From contig NZ_VCJS01000084.1 of NCBI RefSeq assembly GCF_005893125.1, positions 1 through 50,964 on the forward strand: 50,964 nt of DNA, given 5' to 3'. The position numbers were made by a program, and so were the translations under genes. Numbering within the stretch: the first letter of the stretch is position 1; every line of letters starts with the position of its first letter. A model generated the notes under the pieces. The model searched no databases and was not told where the DNA came from. It saw only the letters and a program-made list of their open reading frames with translations. Positions 31,921 to 39,882 of this stretch are shown one piece after another. The stretch comes from Nonomuraea basaltis. GTDB lineage: Bacteria; Actinomycetota; Actinomycetes; Streptosporangiales; Streptosporangiaceae.

Positions 31921-31975
31921 TATGATCACGGTGTCCTGTGCGGTTTGTCCTGAAAACTTACGGACGAGACCGCAC
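31921..31975 (+). promoter_or_regulatory. Promoter -10 box and leader hairpin before the M14 peptidase
   Basis: TATGAT (31921-31926) is a -10 box without a clear -35. From 31938 to 31975 the RNA can form a long hairpin: GTGCGGT pairs with ACCGCAC at the base, and GTCC with GGAC nearer the loop. It ends 10 nt before the ribosome site GGAGG, so it may control translation or stabilise the mRNA. Confidence 0.45.
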
Positions 31976-31996
31976 TTCTCATCCGTGGAGGACGCC

Positions 31997-34567
31997 GTGC
32001 GCTTATCCATCGCCTTCTTGAGCATCGCCGCCTCGGCCGCGCTCCTCGTCCCGCCAGGGGCGGCGACAGCCGATCCCGTCGAGCCGCCCCACCCCGCCGT
32101 ACGCGACTTCGGCAACGGTCCCGAGCGGAACGAGGTGGCGGCCGGAGTGGAGGAGGGGCAGCAGGCAGAGTCACTTCGCCGCACCCCGGAGACGGAGTCG
32201 TACGGGATATCCCGCGACCGCGGCTACCCCAGGCAGATCCGGCTCCCGATCCCCGCCGAGAACCCCGCCGACGCCTCCATCAAGCTCGGCCTCGTCCCGT
32301 ACCACGCCATCGCGCCCAAGCTGAACGACCTGCAGCGGCGCAGCGATCGGGTGAGCGTCGAGATCGCCGGCCGCACGCACCAGGGGCGCGACCTCTACCT
32401 CGTCACCGTCACAGCCCCCGAGAGCCGGAGCGCGGCCGGCGAGCAGAGCAAGATCCGCGACCGCATCGAGAACGACCCGGCCGGCGCCGCCCGCGACAGG
32501 AAGCTGGCCGGCAGGTACAAGTCGCCGATCTTCGTCAATGCCAACATCCACGGCAACGAGTGGGAGGGCACCGACGCCGCTCTGCGTACCATCGAAGAGC
32601 TCGCGACCAGCAAGGATCCGCAGACGGCCGCGCTCCTCGCCCGCACCAGGCTCTATTTCAACATCACCGCCAACCCCGACGGCCGGGTCAACGGGGTTCG
32701 GGCCAACGGCGCCGGCTTCGACCTCAACCGCGACTTCGTCACCGCCTCCCAGCCCGAGGTCCGGGCGATGCGCCAGATCATGATCGACACCCAGCCGGTC
32801 GCCATGATCGACCTGCACGGCTACGTCAACGGCACGCTCATCGAGCCCACCACGCCGCCGCACGGCGCCAACTACGAGTACGACGTCTTCATCAAGAACA
32901 CCTATGCCAACGGGCTCGGCATGGAAGCCGCCGTCAACGCGCTCGGGTACACCTTCGAGAAGGACGGCGTCCACCCGCCGCAGATCCCGTTCCGCGACTC
33001 GGCCGAGGGCTGGGACGACTGGCCGCCGATCTTCACCCCGCAGTACGCGCCCTTCCACGGCACGGTCGCCTCGCACACCGTCGAGATCCCGCTGCGGGTC
33101 AACAACGCCGACTACAACCAGCTGCCCGCCGAGGAGCTGCGCCGCCGTTCCGCGATCAACACGGACGTGGCCGCCGCCGCGATCCGCGCCACGTACGGCT
33201 TCGTGGGGACCAGGCACGACGAGCTGATCGCCGACCAGATCGAGGTCTTCCGGCGGGGCGCGGCCGGCGAGCCGTCCAAGGTCGTGCCGCTCGGCATCGT
33301 GCCCGGCTTCGGCCCCGAGGACGTCTACAACACCACCTACCCCCGCGCGTACGTCATCACCGGCCGGCGCTCCGCCACCGCCGCCGCCCGCCTCGTCGAC
33401 CACCTGATCGCGAACGACGTACGGGTCGAGCGGGCCAGGCATCCGTTCCGGGCGAACGGCACGACGTACCCGGCCGGGTCCTACGTCGTGGACATGCGCC
33501 AGCCCAAGCGCGGGCTGGCCAACGTGATGCTGGAGCCGGGCGCGGACATCTCGCCCAGGGTGGATGCGATGTACGACATCTCCGGCTGGAGCCACGGCCT
33601 GCTCTGGGGCGCCTCCGTGGACAGCGTCGCCCCCGGTTCGCTCCACGTGTCGTCGGAGCCGGTCAAGGCCGCCGCGCCCACCGGGTCGGTCCCGCGTGCC
33701 ATCGGGCCGCTCGCGCTGAAGGTGACCGACGCCAAGGAGGTCCTGGCGGTGAACGACCTGCTGGCCCAGGGCGTCACGGTGACCTGGGCGAACGACGGGA
33801 GCGCGATCGTACCGGCAGGGGCCCGGCAGGCCGCCAGGACGGTGTCCGACCGGTACGGCGTGGCCTTCACCCCGGCCGGGCCGGCCACGGGCACGCCGCT
33901 GGCGCAGGTGCGGGTCGCCGCGGCCGCGTCCGCCGACGAGCTGTTCACGCTGCGCGAGCTGGGCTTCCCCGTCACCCCGGTCTCCACGGCCGTGCTCAAC
34001 GCGGGCTTCGACTGGAGCGGGACCGATGTGCTGTACGTCTCCAGCGGGCTCAGCCACGCGGCGCTCAACCCGGCGGCCCGTACGGCGCTCGACGCGTTCC
34101 TCGCCACGGGCGGCGTGATCACCCGGGGCGGCACGGGCGCGACGTTCAACGCCGCAGCCGGGCTGCTCACCGCGACCGCGGTCGCCGGCCGTGGCGACGC
34201 CAACGGTGTGGTGCGCACGGTCTCGTCCGGCGGTCCCGTCGGCAGCGGGTCGCCTGAGCACTCGTTCGTGTACTCGCCGCGCTGGTTCACCGCTCTCGGG
34301 GCCGAGGTGACGGTCGAGCAGTCGTACGCCGCCGACGGGCCGCTCGTCTCCGGCCACTGGCGGCCCAACGACAACGGGACCGGCGGCCCGGACGCGGCCA
34401 GGGGCCAGGCGGCCGTGGTCAGCGGCAGGGACGAGCGGGGCGCGGCCGTGGTGCTGTTCGGCACGGAGCCGCTGTTCCGCAACCACCCGAAGGGATTGTT
34501 CCCGCAGGTGGCGAGGGCGCTGTACTGGTCGGCCGCGGTCACCGGTGCGACCGTCACCACGCCCTAG
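31997..34567 (+). CDS. Secreted M14 zinc carboxypeptidase (large)
   Basis: This 856-residue protein has a signal peptide (RLSIAFLSIAASAALLVPPG, then AATADP) and a zinc carboxypeptidase domain. Metal ligands are H185 and E188 (NANIHGNEWEG) and H274 (MIDLHGYVNG), the Arg-Asn substrate block is FDLNRDF, and the catalytic Glu is probably in ASHTVEIPLRV. Residues about 430-856 form a long C-terminal extension (FGPEDVYNTTYPRAYVITGR; GLANVMLEPGADISPRVDAM) common in actinobacterial secreted M14 enzymes. It trims C-terminal amino acids from peptides outside the cell. GTG 31997 has GTGGAGG just upstream; the frame to 31922 lacks a ribosome site. The last codons lie in a 31-bp tandem repeat. Confidence 0.9.
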   Translation: MRLSIAFLSIAASAALLVPPGAATADPVEPPHPAVRDFGNGPERNEVAAGVEEGQQAESLRRTPETESYGISRDRGYPRQIRLPIPAENPADASIKLGLVPYHAIAPKLNDLQRRSDRVSVEIAGRTHQGRDLYLVTVTAPESRSAAGEQSKIRDRIENDPAGAARDRKLAGRYKSPIFVNANIHGNEWEGTDAALRTIEELATSKDPQTAALLARTRLYFNITANPDGRVNGVRANGAGFDLNRDFVTASQPEVRAMRQIMIDTQPVAMIDLHGYVNGTLIEPTTPPHGANYEYDVFIKNTYANGLGMEAAVNALGYTFEKDGVHPPQIPFRDSAEGWDDWPPIFTPQYAPFHGTVASHTVEIPLRVNNADYNQLPAEELRRRSAINTDVAAAAIRATYGFVGTRHDELIADQIEVFRRGAAGEPSKVVPLGIVPGFGPEDVYNTTYPRAYVITGRRSATAAARLVDHLIANDVRVERARHPFRANGTTYPAGSYVVDMRQPKRGLANVMLEPGADISPRVDAMYDISGWSHGLLWGASVDSVAPGSLHVSSEPVKAAAPTGSVPRAIGPLALKVTDAKEVLAVNDLLAQGVTVTWANDGSAIVPAGARQAARTVSDRYGVAFTPAGPATGTPLAQVRVAAAASADELFTLRELGFPVTPVSTAVLNAGFDWSGTDVLYVSSGLSHAALNPAARTALDAFLATGGVITRGGTGATFNAAAGLLTATAVAGRGDANGVVRTVSSGGPVGSGSPEHSFVYSPRWFTALGAEVTVEQSYAADGPLVSGHWRPNDNGTGGPDAARGQAAVVSGRDERGAAVVLFGTEPLFRNHPKGLFPQVARALYWSAAVTGATVTTP

Positions 34568-34625
34568 CGCCACGGGCGCGACGGTCACCGCGCCTTGGTG
34601 CCACGGGCGTGACCGTCATAGCGCC
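34541..34625 (+). repeat. 31-bp imperfect tandem repeat across the M14 stop codon
   Basis: Units start at 34541, 34572 and 34603 (the last is 23 bp). Each contains GGYGYGACSGTCA followed by GCC-rich sequence. The first unit encodes the protein's last residues and the stop codon. The other two are non-coding, so the end of the gene has been duplicated beyond the stop. Confidence 0.65.
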
Positions 34626-34630
34626 ATGAC

Positions 34631-34675
34631 GACGAGCCGGCCCGGCGGCCTTTCGCGCCGCCGGGCCGGCTCGTC
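34631..34675. terminator. Perfect 19-bp-stem terminator between convergent genes
   Basis: GACGAGCCGGCCCGGCGGC (34631-34649) pairs without mismatch with 34657-34675; the loop is 7 nt. It separates the M14 gene from the convergent EF-G paralogue and can act in both directions. Confidence 0.88.
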
Positions 34676-34702
34676 ACTTCGCCGCTCCGGCCCGGCCTGG
34701 TG

Positions 34703-36727
34703 TCACCGGCCGGGCGCCGGCGCGTACCCGCCGGGCCGAGTGGTGAACGTGCCCCGGCCCTGGGTTCGGCTACGCAGCCGGGTCGCGTACCCGAACAGCT
34801 CGGCCAGCGGCACCGTCGCCGTGATCACCACCGTGCCGGCGCGGGCCGTCGAGCCCGAGACGCGGCCGCGCCGGGCGGCCAGGTCGCCCAGCACGCCGCC
34901 GGCGGACTCCTCCGGCACCGTGACCGTGACCTCGGCCACCGGCTCCAGCAGCACCATCTCGCAGGCCCGCAGCGCCTCGCGCAGCGCCAGCCGTCCCGCC
35001 GCGCGGAACGCCAGCTCGGACGAGTCCTTGGGATGGGTGGCCCCGTCGGTCAGCGTGACCCGCAGCCCGGTCACCGGATGGCCGCCGAGCGGGCCGCCGG
35101 CCAGCGCGTCCCGGCAGCCCGCCTCGACCGCCCGCACGTACTCGCGCGGCACCCGCCCGCCGACCACGGACGAGCGGAACTCGAAGCCCTCGCCGTCCAG
35201 CGGTTCCACATCGAGCACGACGTGGGCGAACTGGCCGGCGCCCCCGTCCTGCTTGACGTGCCGGTACAGCAGCCCCGACACCCCGCGCGCCACCGTCTCC
35301 CGGTGGGCCACCCGCGGCCGGCCGACGGCCACGTCCAGCCCGTGGTGGCGGCGGAGTTTCTCCGCCGCCACCTCCAGGTGCAGCTCGCCCATGCCGGACA
35401 GCAGCGTCTGGCCGGTCTCGGCGTCGGCCCGCACGGACAGCGACGGGTCCTCCTCGGCCAGCCGGGCCAGCGCGGCGGCCAGCCGGTCGGCGTCGGTGCT
35501 CCTGCGGGCCTCGACCGCCACGGACACCACGGGCTCGGTCACGCCCGGCGGCTCCAGGACCAGCGGCGCCCCGGGCGCGCACAGCGTGGCGCCGGCGCGG
35601 GCGCCCTTGAGCCCGACCACCGCGACGATGTCCCCGGCCACCGCCCGCTCCACGTCGGTGTGCCGGTCGGCCTGCACCCGCAGGATCCGGCCCACCCGCT
35701 CGGTACGTCCCGCGCCGGCGTCCAGCACCGTGTCCCCCTTCCGCATCGTGCCCGAGTAGATCCGCAGGTAGGTCAGCCGCCCGGTGGCGGTCGAGCTCAC
35801 CTTGAACGCCAGCGCCGCCAGCGGCGCCGCCGGGTCCGCGGCCCGCTCGCCGCCGTCCTGCGCCCGCACCGCCGGCACGTCCAGCGGCGACGGCAGGTAC
35901 GCCACCACGGCGTCCAGCAGCGGCTCGATCCCCCGGTCGCGGTAGGCCGACCCGCACAGCACGACCACGCCCGCACCGCTGCGCGTCAGGTCCCGCAGCG
36001 CGGCGGCCAGGGTCGCCGCGGAGATCGCCGGCTCCGCGCAGAACTCCTCCAGCGCGCCCGGATGCAGCTCCGCCACCGCCTCCTCCAGCAGCCGGCGCCG
36101 CCGCCGCGCCTCGTCCAGCAGGGCGTCCGGCACCGGGCCCTCCTCGGCCCCGCCGCCATCGGCCCACACCAGCGACCGCATCCGCAGCAGGTCCACGACC
36201 CCGGTGAACGCGTCCTCGCTGCCGATCGGCAGCTGCACCACCAGCGGCGACGGGTGCAGTCGCGCCCGGATCGACGCGACCGCCGCGTCCAGGTCGGCGC
36301 CGGCGCGGTCCAGCTTGTTCACGAACGCGATGCGCGGCACGCCGTACCGATCGGCCCGCCGCCACACCGACTCGCTCTGCGGCTCGACCCCGGCCACGCC
36401 GTCGAACACCGCGACCGCGCCGTCGAGGACCCGCAGCGAGCGCTCCACCTCGTCGGAGAAGTCGACGTGGCCCGGTGTGTCGATCACGTTGATCCAGTGG
36501 CCGTCCCAGACGCAGCTCACCGCCGCGGCGAAGATCGTGATGCCGCGGTCGCGCTCCTGGGAGTCGAAGTCGGTGACGGTCGTCCCGTCGTGCACCTCGC
36601 CGCGCTTGTAGGTGGCGCCGGTCAGGTACAGGATCCGCTCGGTGACGGTGGTCTTGCCGGCGTCGACGTGGGCGAGGATGCCCAGGTTGCGGATGGCGGT
36701 CAGCGGGTTGGAAACACGAGTGCGCAT
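34703..36727 (-). CDS. Elongation factor G paralogue (EF-G2 type)
   Basis: This is a translational GTPase of 674 residues with all five EF-G domains. G motifs: AHVDAGKTT (G1, residues 19-27), RGITI (G2), DTPGHVDF (G3), and FVNKLDRAGAD (G4). Domains III-V carry GMGELHLEVAAEKLRRHHGL, DGATHPKDSSELAFRAAGRL, and GRVSGSTARAGTVVITATVP. It is shorter and less conserved than the housekeeping EF-G and lies outside a ribosomal-protein operon. It is therefore the second, actinobacterial type of unknown role, perhaps in ribosome recycling, rescue or protection under antibiotic stress. ATG 36727 has GAAGGG nine bases upstream. A 34-codon ORF with a strong ribosome site lies ahead at 36937, suggesting translational control. 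Confidence 0.92.
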   Translation of the reverse strand: MRTRVSNPLTAIRNLGILAHVDAGKTTVTERILYLTGATYKRGEVHDGTTVTDFDSQERDRGITIFAAAVSCVWDGHWINVIDTPGHVDFSDEVERSLRVLDGAVAVFDGVAGVEPQSESVWRRADRYGVPRIAFVNKLDRAGADLDAAVASIRARLHPSPLVVQLPIGSEDAFTGVVDLLRMRSLVWADGGGAEEGPVPDALLDEARRRRRLLEEAVAELHPGALEEFCAEPAISAATLAAALRDLTRSGAGVVVLCGSAYRDRGIEPLLDAVVAYLPSPLDVPAVRAQDGGERAADPAAPLAALAFKVSSTATGRLTYLRIYSGTMRKGDTVLDAGAGRTERVGRILRVQADRHTDVERAVAGDIVAVVGLKGARAGATLCAPGAPLVLEPPGVTEPVVSVAVEARRSTDADRLAAALARLAEEDPSLSVRADAETGQTLLSGMGELHLEVAAEKLRRHHGLDVAVGRPRVAHRETVARGVSGLLYRHVKQDGGAGQFAHVVLDVEPLDGEGFEFRSSVVGGRVPREYVRAVEAGCRDALAGGPLGGHPVTGLRVTLTDGATHPKDSSELAFRAAGRLALREALRACEMVLLEPVAEVTVTVPEESAGGVLGDLAARRGRVSGSTARAGTVVITATVPLAELFGYATRLRSRTQGRGTFTTRPGGYAPAPGR

Positions 36728-36832
36728 GGCCTATGGCCCTTCATGACGCATGGGAACAGGACAGCGCGATTCCCCGGCGAACGGCCCGGGTCCGGGCAGG
36801 CGGGAACCCCTCGGCAGAAGGGCGGATGTTCG

Positions 36833-36937
36833 TCAGGACGTCCAGTGACGGCCGCGCAGCCGGCACCGGGGCGACGAAGACACCAGGATCACCTCGTAGC
36901 GCGACGGGGGGACGACGGCAGCGGTGCTGTGGCGCAC
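36833..36937 (-). CDS. Candidate 34-residue leader peptide upstream of the EF-G paralogue
   Basis: A short minus ORF starts at GTG 36937, six bases after the strong ribosome site AGAGGAG (36950-36944), and ends with TGA at 36833. The peptide begins VRHSTAAVVPPSRYEVIL and ends VSSSPRCRLRGRHWTS, which is basic and Arg/Ser rich. About 105 bp of GC-rich, self-complementary DNA follow before the EF-G start: GCCCG/CGGGC inside TTCCC/GGGAA. This is the layout of a translation- or transcription-attenuation leader in which stalling alters the downstream structure. A second tiny ORF (MRHEGP, 36751-36731) ends 3 bp before the EF-G start. No known leader was recognised. Confidence 0.55.
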   Translation of the reverse strand: MRHSTAAVVPPSRYEVILVSSSPRCRLRGRHWTS

Positions 36938-37135
36938 GGCCGGCTCCTCTCCCTCGTCGATCGCGGTGCGTCGGTTCGAGGCGAGTGTAGTGAAACCGGC
37001 GTGACCAGAGAAACGGGTTTTCCGCCGGGCGTGAGGTTCATCACGCGGACGCCTGCCTGCCGCCGAAGAGAGACGCCGCCGTCATTTCCGCATGTCGACA
37101 TAGGCGCGAGACGCTTTCAGGGAAGGACGCGCCCC

Positions 37136-37855
37136 ATGACGATCTCTCTTGACACGGGTCGGTACACGGTCGGCATGGCCACGAGCGCAGCCGACGTGCG
37201 GGCAGCGCAACGGCTCCGGTACGAGGTCTTCGCCGAGGAGATGGGGGCGCGGCTCGACAGCCCCGTCTCCGGGATCGACGCAGACAGGTTCGACGCCTAC
37301 TGCGACCACCTCCTCGTACGCGACGGCGCCGAGGTCGTCGGCACGTACCGGCTGCTGCCGCCGGGCCGTACCGACCGGCTCTACTCCGACGCGGAATTCG
37401 ATCTCCGCAACCTCGCCCCCATCAGGAAGGGCCTGGTCGAGGCCGGCCGCACCTGCGTGCACCCCGGCCACCGGGACGGCGCGGTCGTGGGCCTGATGTG
37501 GGCGGGCATCGCTCGGTACATGGTGAGCGGCGGACACCAGTGGCTGGCCGGCTGCTGCTCGGTGCCGCTCGACGACCAGGGGGCGGTGGCGGCGGCGGTC
37601 GCCGAGCGGGTGCCGCTCGGGCCGGAGGAGTACCGGGTCACGCCGCGCGATCCGTGGCGCAGCGGGCGGGGCGCGGTCCGTACCGACCGGTTCGTGCCGC
37701 CCGCACTCCTGCGCGGGTACCTGCGGCTGGGGTCCTGGGTGTGCGGGGCGCCCGCGCACGACCGCGACTTCGGCACCGCCGACTTCTTCGTGCTGCTGTC
37801 CATGGCCCGCGTCAACGCCCGCTACCTGCGCTACTTCCTGGGAGAGACGCCGTGA
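37136..37855 (+). CDS. GNAT/hemolysin-type N-acyltransferase (OlsB-like)
   Basis: This 239-residue protein belongs to the acyl-ACP-dependent N-acyltransferase family that includes OlsB, which adds a 3-hydroxy fatty acid to ornithine as the first step of ornithine-lipid synthesis. Family blocks: AAQRLRYEVFAEEMGARLDS, DHLLVRDGAEVVGTYRLLPP, FDLRNLAPIRKGLVEAGRTC, then VHPGHRDGAVVGLMWAGIAR, and FGTADFFVLLSMARVNARYL at the end. ATG 37136 has GGGAAGGA eight bases upstream. Its stop codon overlaps the start of a PlsC-type acyltransferase (GTGA), matching the OlsB-OlsA pair. Other amine acceptors are possible. Confidence 0.83.
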   Translation: MTISLDTGRYTVGMATSAADVRAAQRLRYEVFAEEMGARLDSPVSGIDADRFDAYCDHLLVRDGAEVVGTYRLLPPGRTDRLYSDAEFDLRNLAPIRKGLVEAGRTCVHPGHRDGAVVGLMWAGIARYMVSGGHQWLAGCCSVPLDDQGAVAAAVAERVPLGPEEYRVTPRDPWRSGRGAVRTDRFVPPALLRGYLRLGSWVCGAPAHDRDFGTADFFVLLSMARVNARYLRYFLGETP

Positions 37856-38781
37856 GCGGCCCTGGAGGTGCCGTGGTGAGCTCGGTCGCGCAGCTCAACC
37901 CCTGGCGGCCGCTCGGGCCGTGCTCGCCCGCCGCCTGCGTGGAGGTCCCGGCCGCGCAGGCCGGGCCGGTCCGCCTGGTGGCGCGGCTGTCGGCGGCGCT
38001 GCTCGTGGTGCTCGCGGGCGTACCGCTGTCCCTCGCGACCTGCAGGGTGCGCGCCGCCCGGCGGGCGGAGATCACGAGGGTGTGGGCGCGGCTGCTGCTG
38101 CGCGCCCTCGGCATCAGGGTCGAGGTCGCCCCGGGAGCGGAGGGCGAGGGCGGCCTCGTCGTGGCGAACCACATCTCCTGGCTCGACCCGATCGTGATCG
38201 CGGCCACGGTGCCGTCGCGGCCGCTGGCCAAGCGGGAGATCGCCGGATGGCCGGTCGTCCGGACGCTGGTGGCGGGCTCGGGGGCGCTGCTCATCGACAG
38301 GGAGCGGCTGTACGAGCTGCCGGCGACCGTCGCGGCGATCGCGAGCGCGCTGCGGGCGGGCGACACGGTCGTCGCCTTCCCCGAGGGGACGACCTGGTGC
38401 GGGCGCGGCATGGGCGGGTTCCGGCCGGCGGTGTTCCAGGCCGCGATCGACGCGGGCGCCCCGGTGCGACCGGCGACGCTCCGCTACCGGGAGGGCGCGG
38501 CGACCTCGACCCGCGCCTGCTACGTCGGCGACGACTCGCTGCTGGCCTCCCTGCTGCGGGTCGCCGCGACCCGGCATCTCGCCGTCGAGGTGACGCTCCT
38601 CACCCCGATACGGCCCGCCCTCGCCGGCCGGCGGCCGGACGCCCGCGCGGCACTGGCCAGGATCGCCGAGGCCCGGGTACGCGCCAACGTCCTCGATGAC
38701 GCGCACGGAACGCGTACGGAGGCATTGGAGGCCGCCTGGCGGCCCCTCGGCGTGACCGCGACGGCCGATCATGCAGTTTGA
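37852..38781 (+). CDS. 1-acyl-glycerol-3-phosphate acyltransferase-type protein (OlsA/PlsC)
   Basis: This is a lysophospholipid-acyltransferase family protein (309 residues from GTG 37852; GTG 37873 and 37876 are alternatives with GGAGG upstream). The catalytic HX4D is in VVANHISWLDPIVIA and the substrate-binding block is VVAFPEGTTWCGRGMGGFRP. One N-terminal membrane helix (SAALLVVLAGVPLSLATC) anchors it. Coupled by a 4-bp overlap to the preceding N-acyltransferase, it probably O-acylates lyso-ornithine lipid (OlsA role) rather than lysophosphatidate. The iron-uptake promoter follows directly. Confidence 0.85.
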   Translation: MSGPGGAVVSSVAQLNPWRPLGPCSPAACVEVPAAQAGPVRLVARLSAALLVVLAGVPLSLATCRVRAARRAEITRVWARLLLRALGIRVEVAPGAEGEGGLVVANHISWLDPIVIAATVPSRPLAKREIAGWPVVRTLVAGSGALLIDRERLYELPATVAAIASALRAGDTVVAFPEGTTWCGRGMGGFRPAVFQAAIDAGAPVRPATLRYREGAATSTRACYVGDDSLLASLLRVAATRHLAVEVTLLTPIRPALAGRRPDARAALARIAEARVRANVLDDAHGTRTEALEAAWRPLGVTATADHAV

Positions 38782-38820
38782 CATTGCCGGACGCTCATCC
38801 ATTAGGTTAGCCTCGCCTAA
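38778..38820 (+). promoter_or_regulatory. Promoter with IdeR/DtxR iron box
   Basis: TTGACA (38778-38783) is the -35 box. TTAGGTTAGCCTCGCCTAA (38802-38820) matches the 19-bp DtxR/IdeR box TTAGGTTAGSCTAACCTAA at 17 positions and covers the -10 position. The iron-loaded repressor should silence the importer genes downstream. Confidence 0.85.
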
Positions 38821-38853
38821 ATAGGCGGCATTGATCTATTGAGGAGCCGTTCT

Positions 38854-39882
38854 TTGACACGCACGCTCACCCTCGTGGCGCTCGTCCTGATCACGATCGT
38901 TGGCTGCGGCTCCACCGCGCCCGCCCCCGCGCCCGCCACCGGCGCGGGCAGCGCCACGGCCGCGGCCGGTGCCTTCCCCGTGACGATGGCGCACAAGTAC
39001 GGCAGCACCACGATCCCCGCCGCCCCCAAGCGCGTCGTCACCGTCGGCCTCGTGGAGCAGGACGCGCTGCTCGCCCTCGGCGTCGTGCCCGTCGCCACCA
39101 CGGAGTGGTTCGGCGGTCACCCGGGAGCCATCGGCCCGTGGGCCAAGGACAAGCTCGGCAGCGCCACCGTGCCGCAGGTCCTGAAGGACACCGGCAGCGG
39201 CCCCCAGCTCGAGAAGATCGCCGCGCTCAATCCCGACCTGATCATCGGCCTCTATTCGGGGCTCACCCAGGAGCAGTACACCACCCTGTCGAAGATCGCC
39301 CCGACCGTCGCCCAGCCCAAGGAGTACATCGACTACGGCATCCCATGGGATGAGCTCACCAAGAAGGCCGGCATCGCCGTCGGCAAGGCCGCCGAGGGCG
39401 AAGCGCTGGTCAAGCAGGTCGAGGACCGGTTCGCGCAGGTGCGGAAGGAGCACCCCGAGTTCAAGGGCGCGACCGCCCTCATGGCCACCGTGTACGAGGG
39501 CTACTTCGTCTTCGGCAGCCAGGACGCGCGCTCCCGCCTGCTGGGCTCGCTCGGCTTCCAGCTCCCCACCGACCTCGACAAGGCCATCGGCGACAAGTTC
39601 GGCGCGAACATCAGCAGGGAGCGCCTCGACCTGCTCGACACCGACGCGATCGTCTGGAGCGTGACCGACATCCCCAAGGGCCAGGCCGAGCTGCACGGCG
39701 ACAGCGTCTACAAGGGGCTCAAGGTGGCCACGGAGGGCAGGGAGGTCTTCCTGCAGGAGAGCACTCCGCAGGGCGACTCCGTGGCGTTCCTCACCGTGCT
39801 GAGCCTGCCGTACGTGCTCGACATGCTCGTGCCCAAGCTCGCGACCGCGGTGGACGGCGACCCGGCGACCAAGGTCACGTGA
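38854..39882 (+). CDS. Siderophore-binding lipoprotein of an iron ABC importer
   Basis: This is a periplasmic-binding-protein type lipoprotein of the FecB/FepB class (342 residues), which captures ferric siderophore at the cell surface. The lipobox is LVLITIVGC with the lipidated C18. Then come PAAPKRVVTVGLVEQDALLA, EKIAALNPDLIIGLYSGLTQ, and the C-terminal lobe with SRERLDLLDTDAIVWSVTDI. TTG 38854 is chosen: GAGGAG lies eight bases upstream, while a TTG at 38839 overlaps that ribosome site. The stop overlaps the next gene's GTG (GTGA), so the permease is translationally coupled. Expression should rise under iron limitation because of the iron box. The specific siderophore is unknown. Confidence 0.92.
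   Translation: MTRTLTLVALVLITIVGCGSTAPAPAPATGAGSATAAAGAFPVTMAHKYGSTTIPAAPKRVVTVGLVEQDALLALGVVPVATTEWFGGHPGAIGPWAKDKLGSATVPQVLKDTGSGPQLEKIAALNPDLIIGLYSGLTQEQYTTLSKIAPTVAQPKEYIDYGIPWDELTKKAGIAVGKAAEGEALVKQVEDRFAQVRKEHPEFKGATALMATVYEGYFVFGSQDARSRLLGSLGFQLPTDLDKAIGDKFGANISRERLDLLDTDAIVWSVTDIPKGQAELHGDSVYKGLKVATEGREVFLQESTPQGDSVAFLTVLSLPYVLDMLVPKLATAVDGDPATKVT

Noticed and set aside
34700..37135. Plus-strand frame of about 800 codons in front of the N-acyltransferase
   Set aside because: It is antisense to the EF-G paralogue and only happens to be in frame with the real gene starting at 37136.
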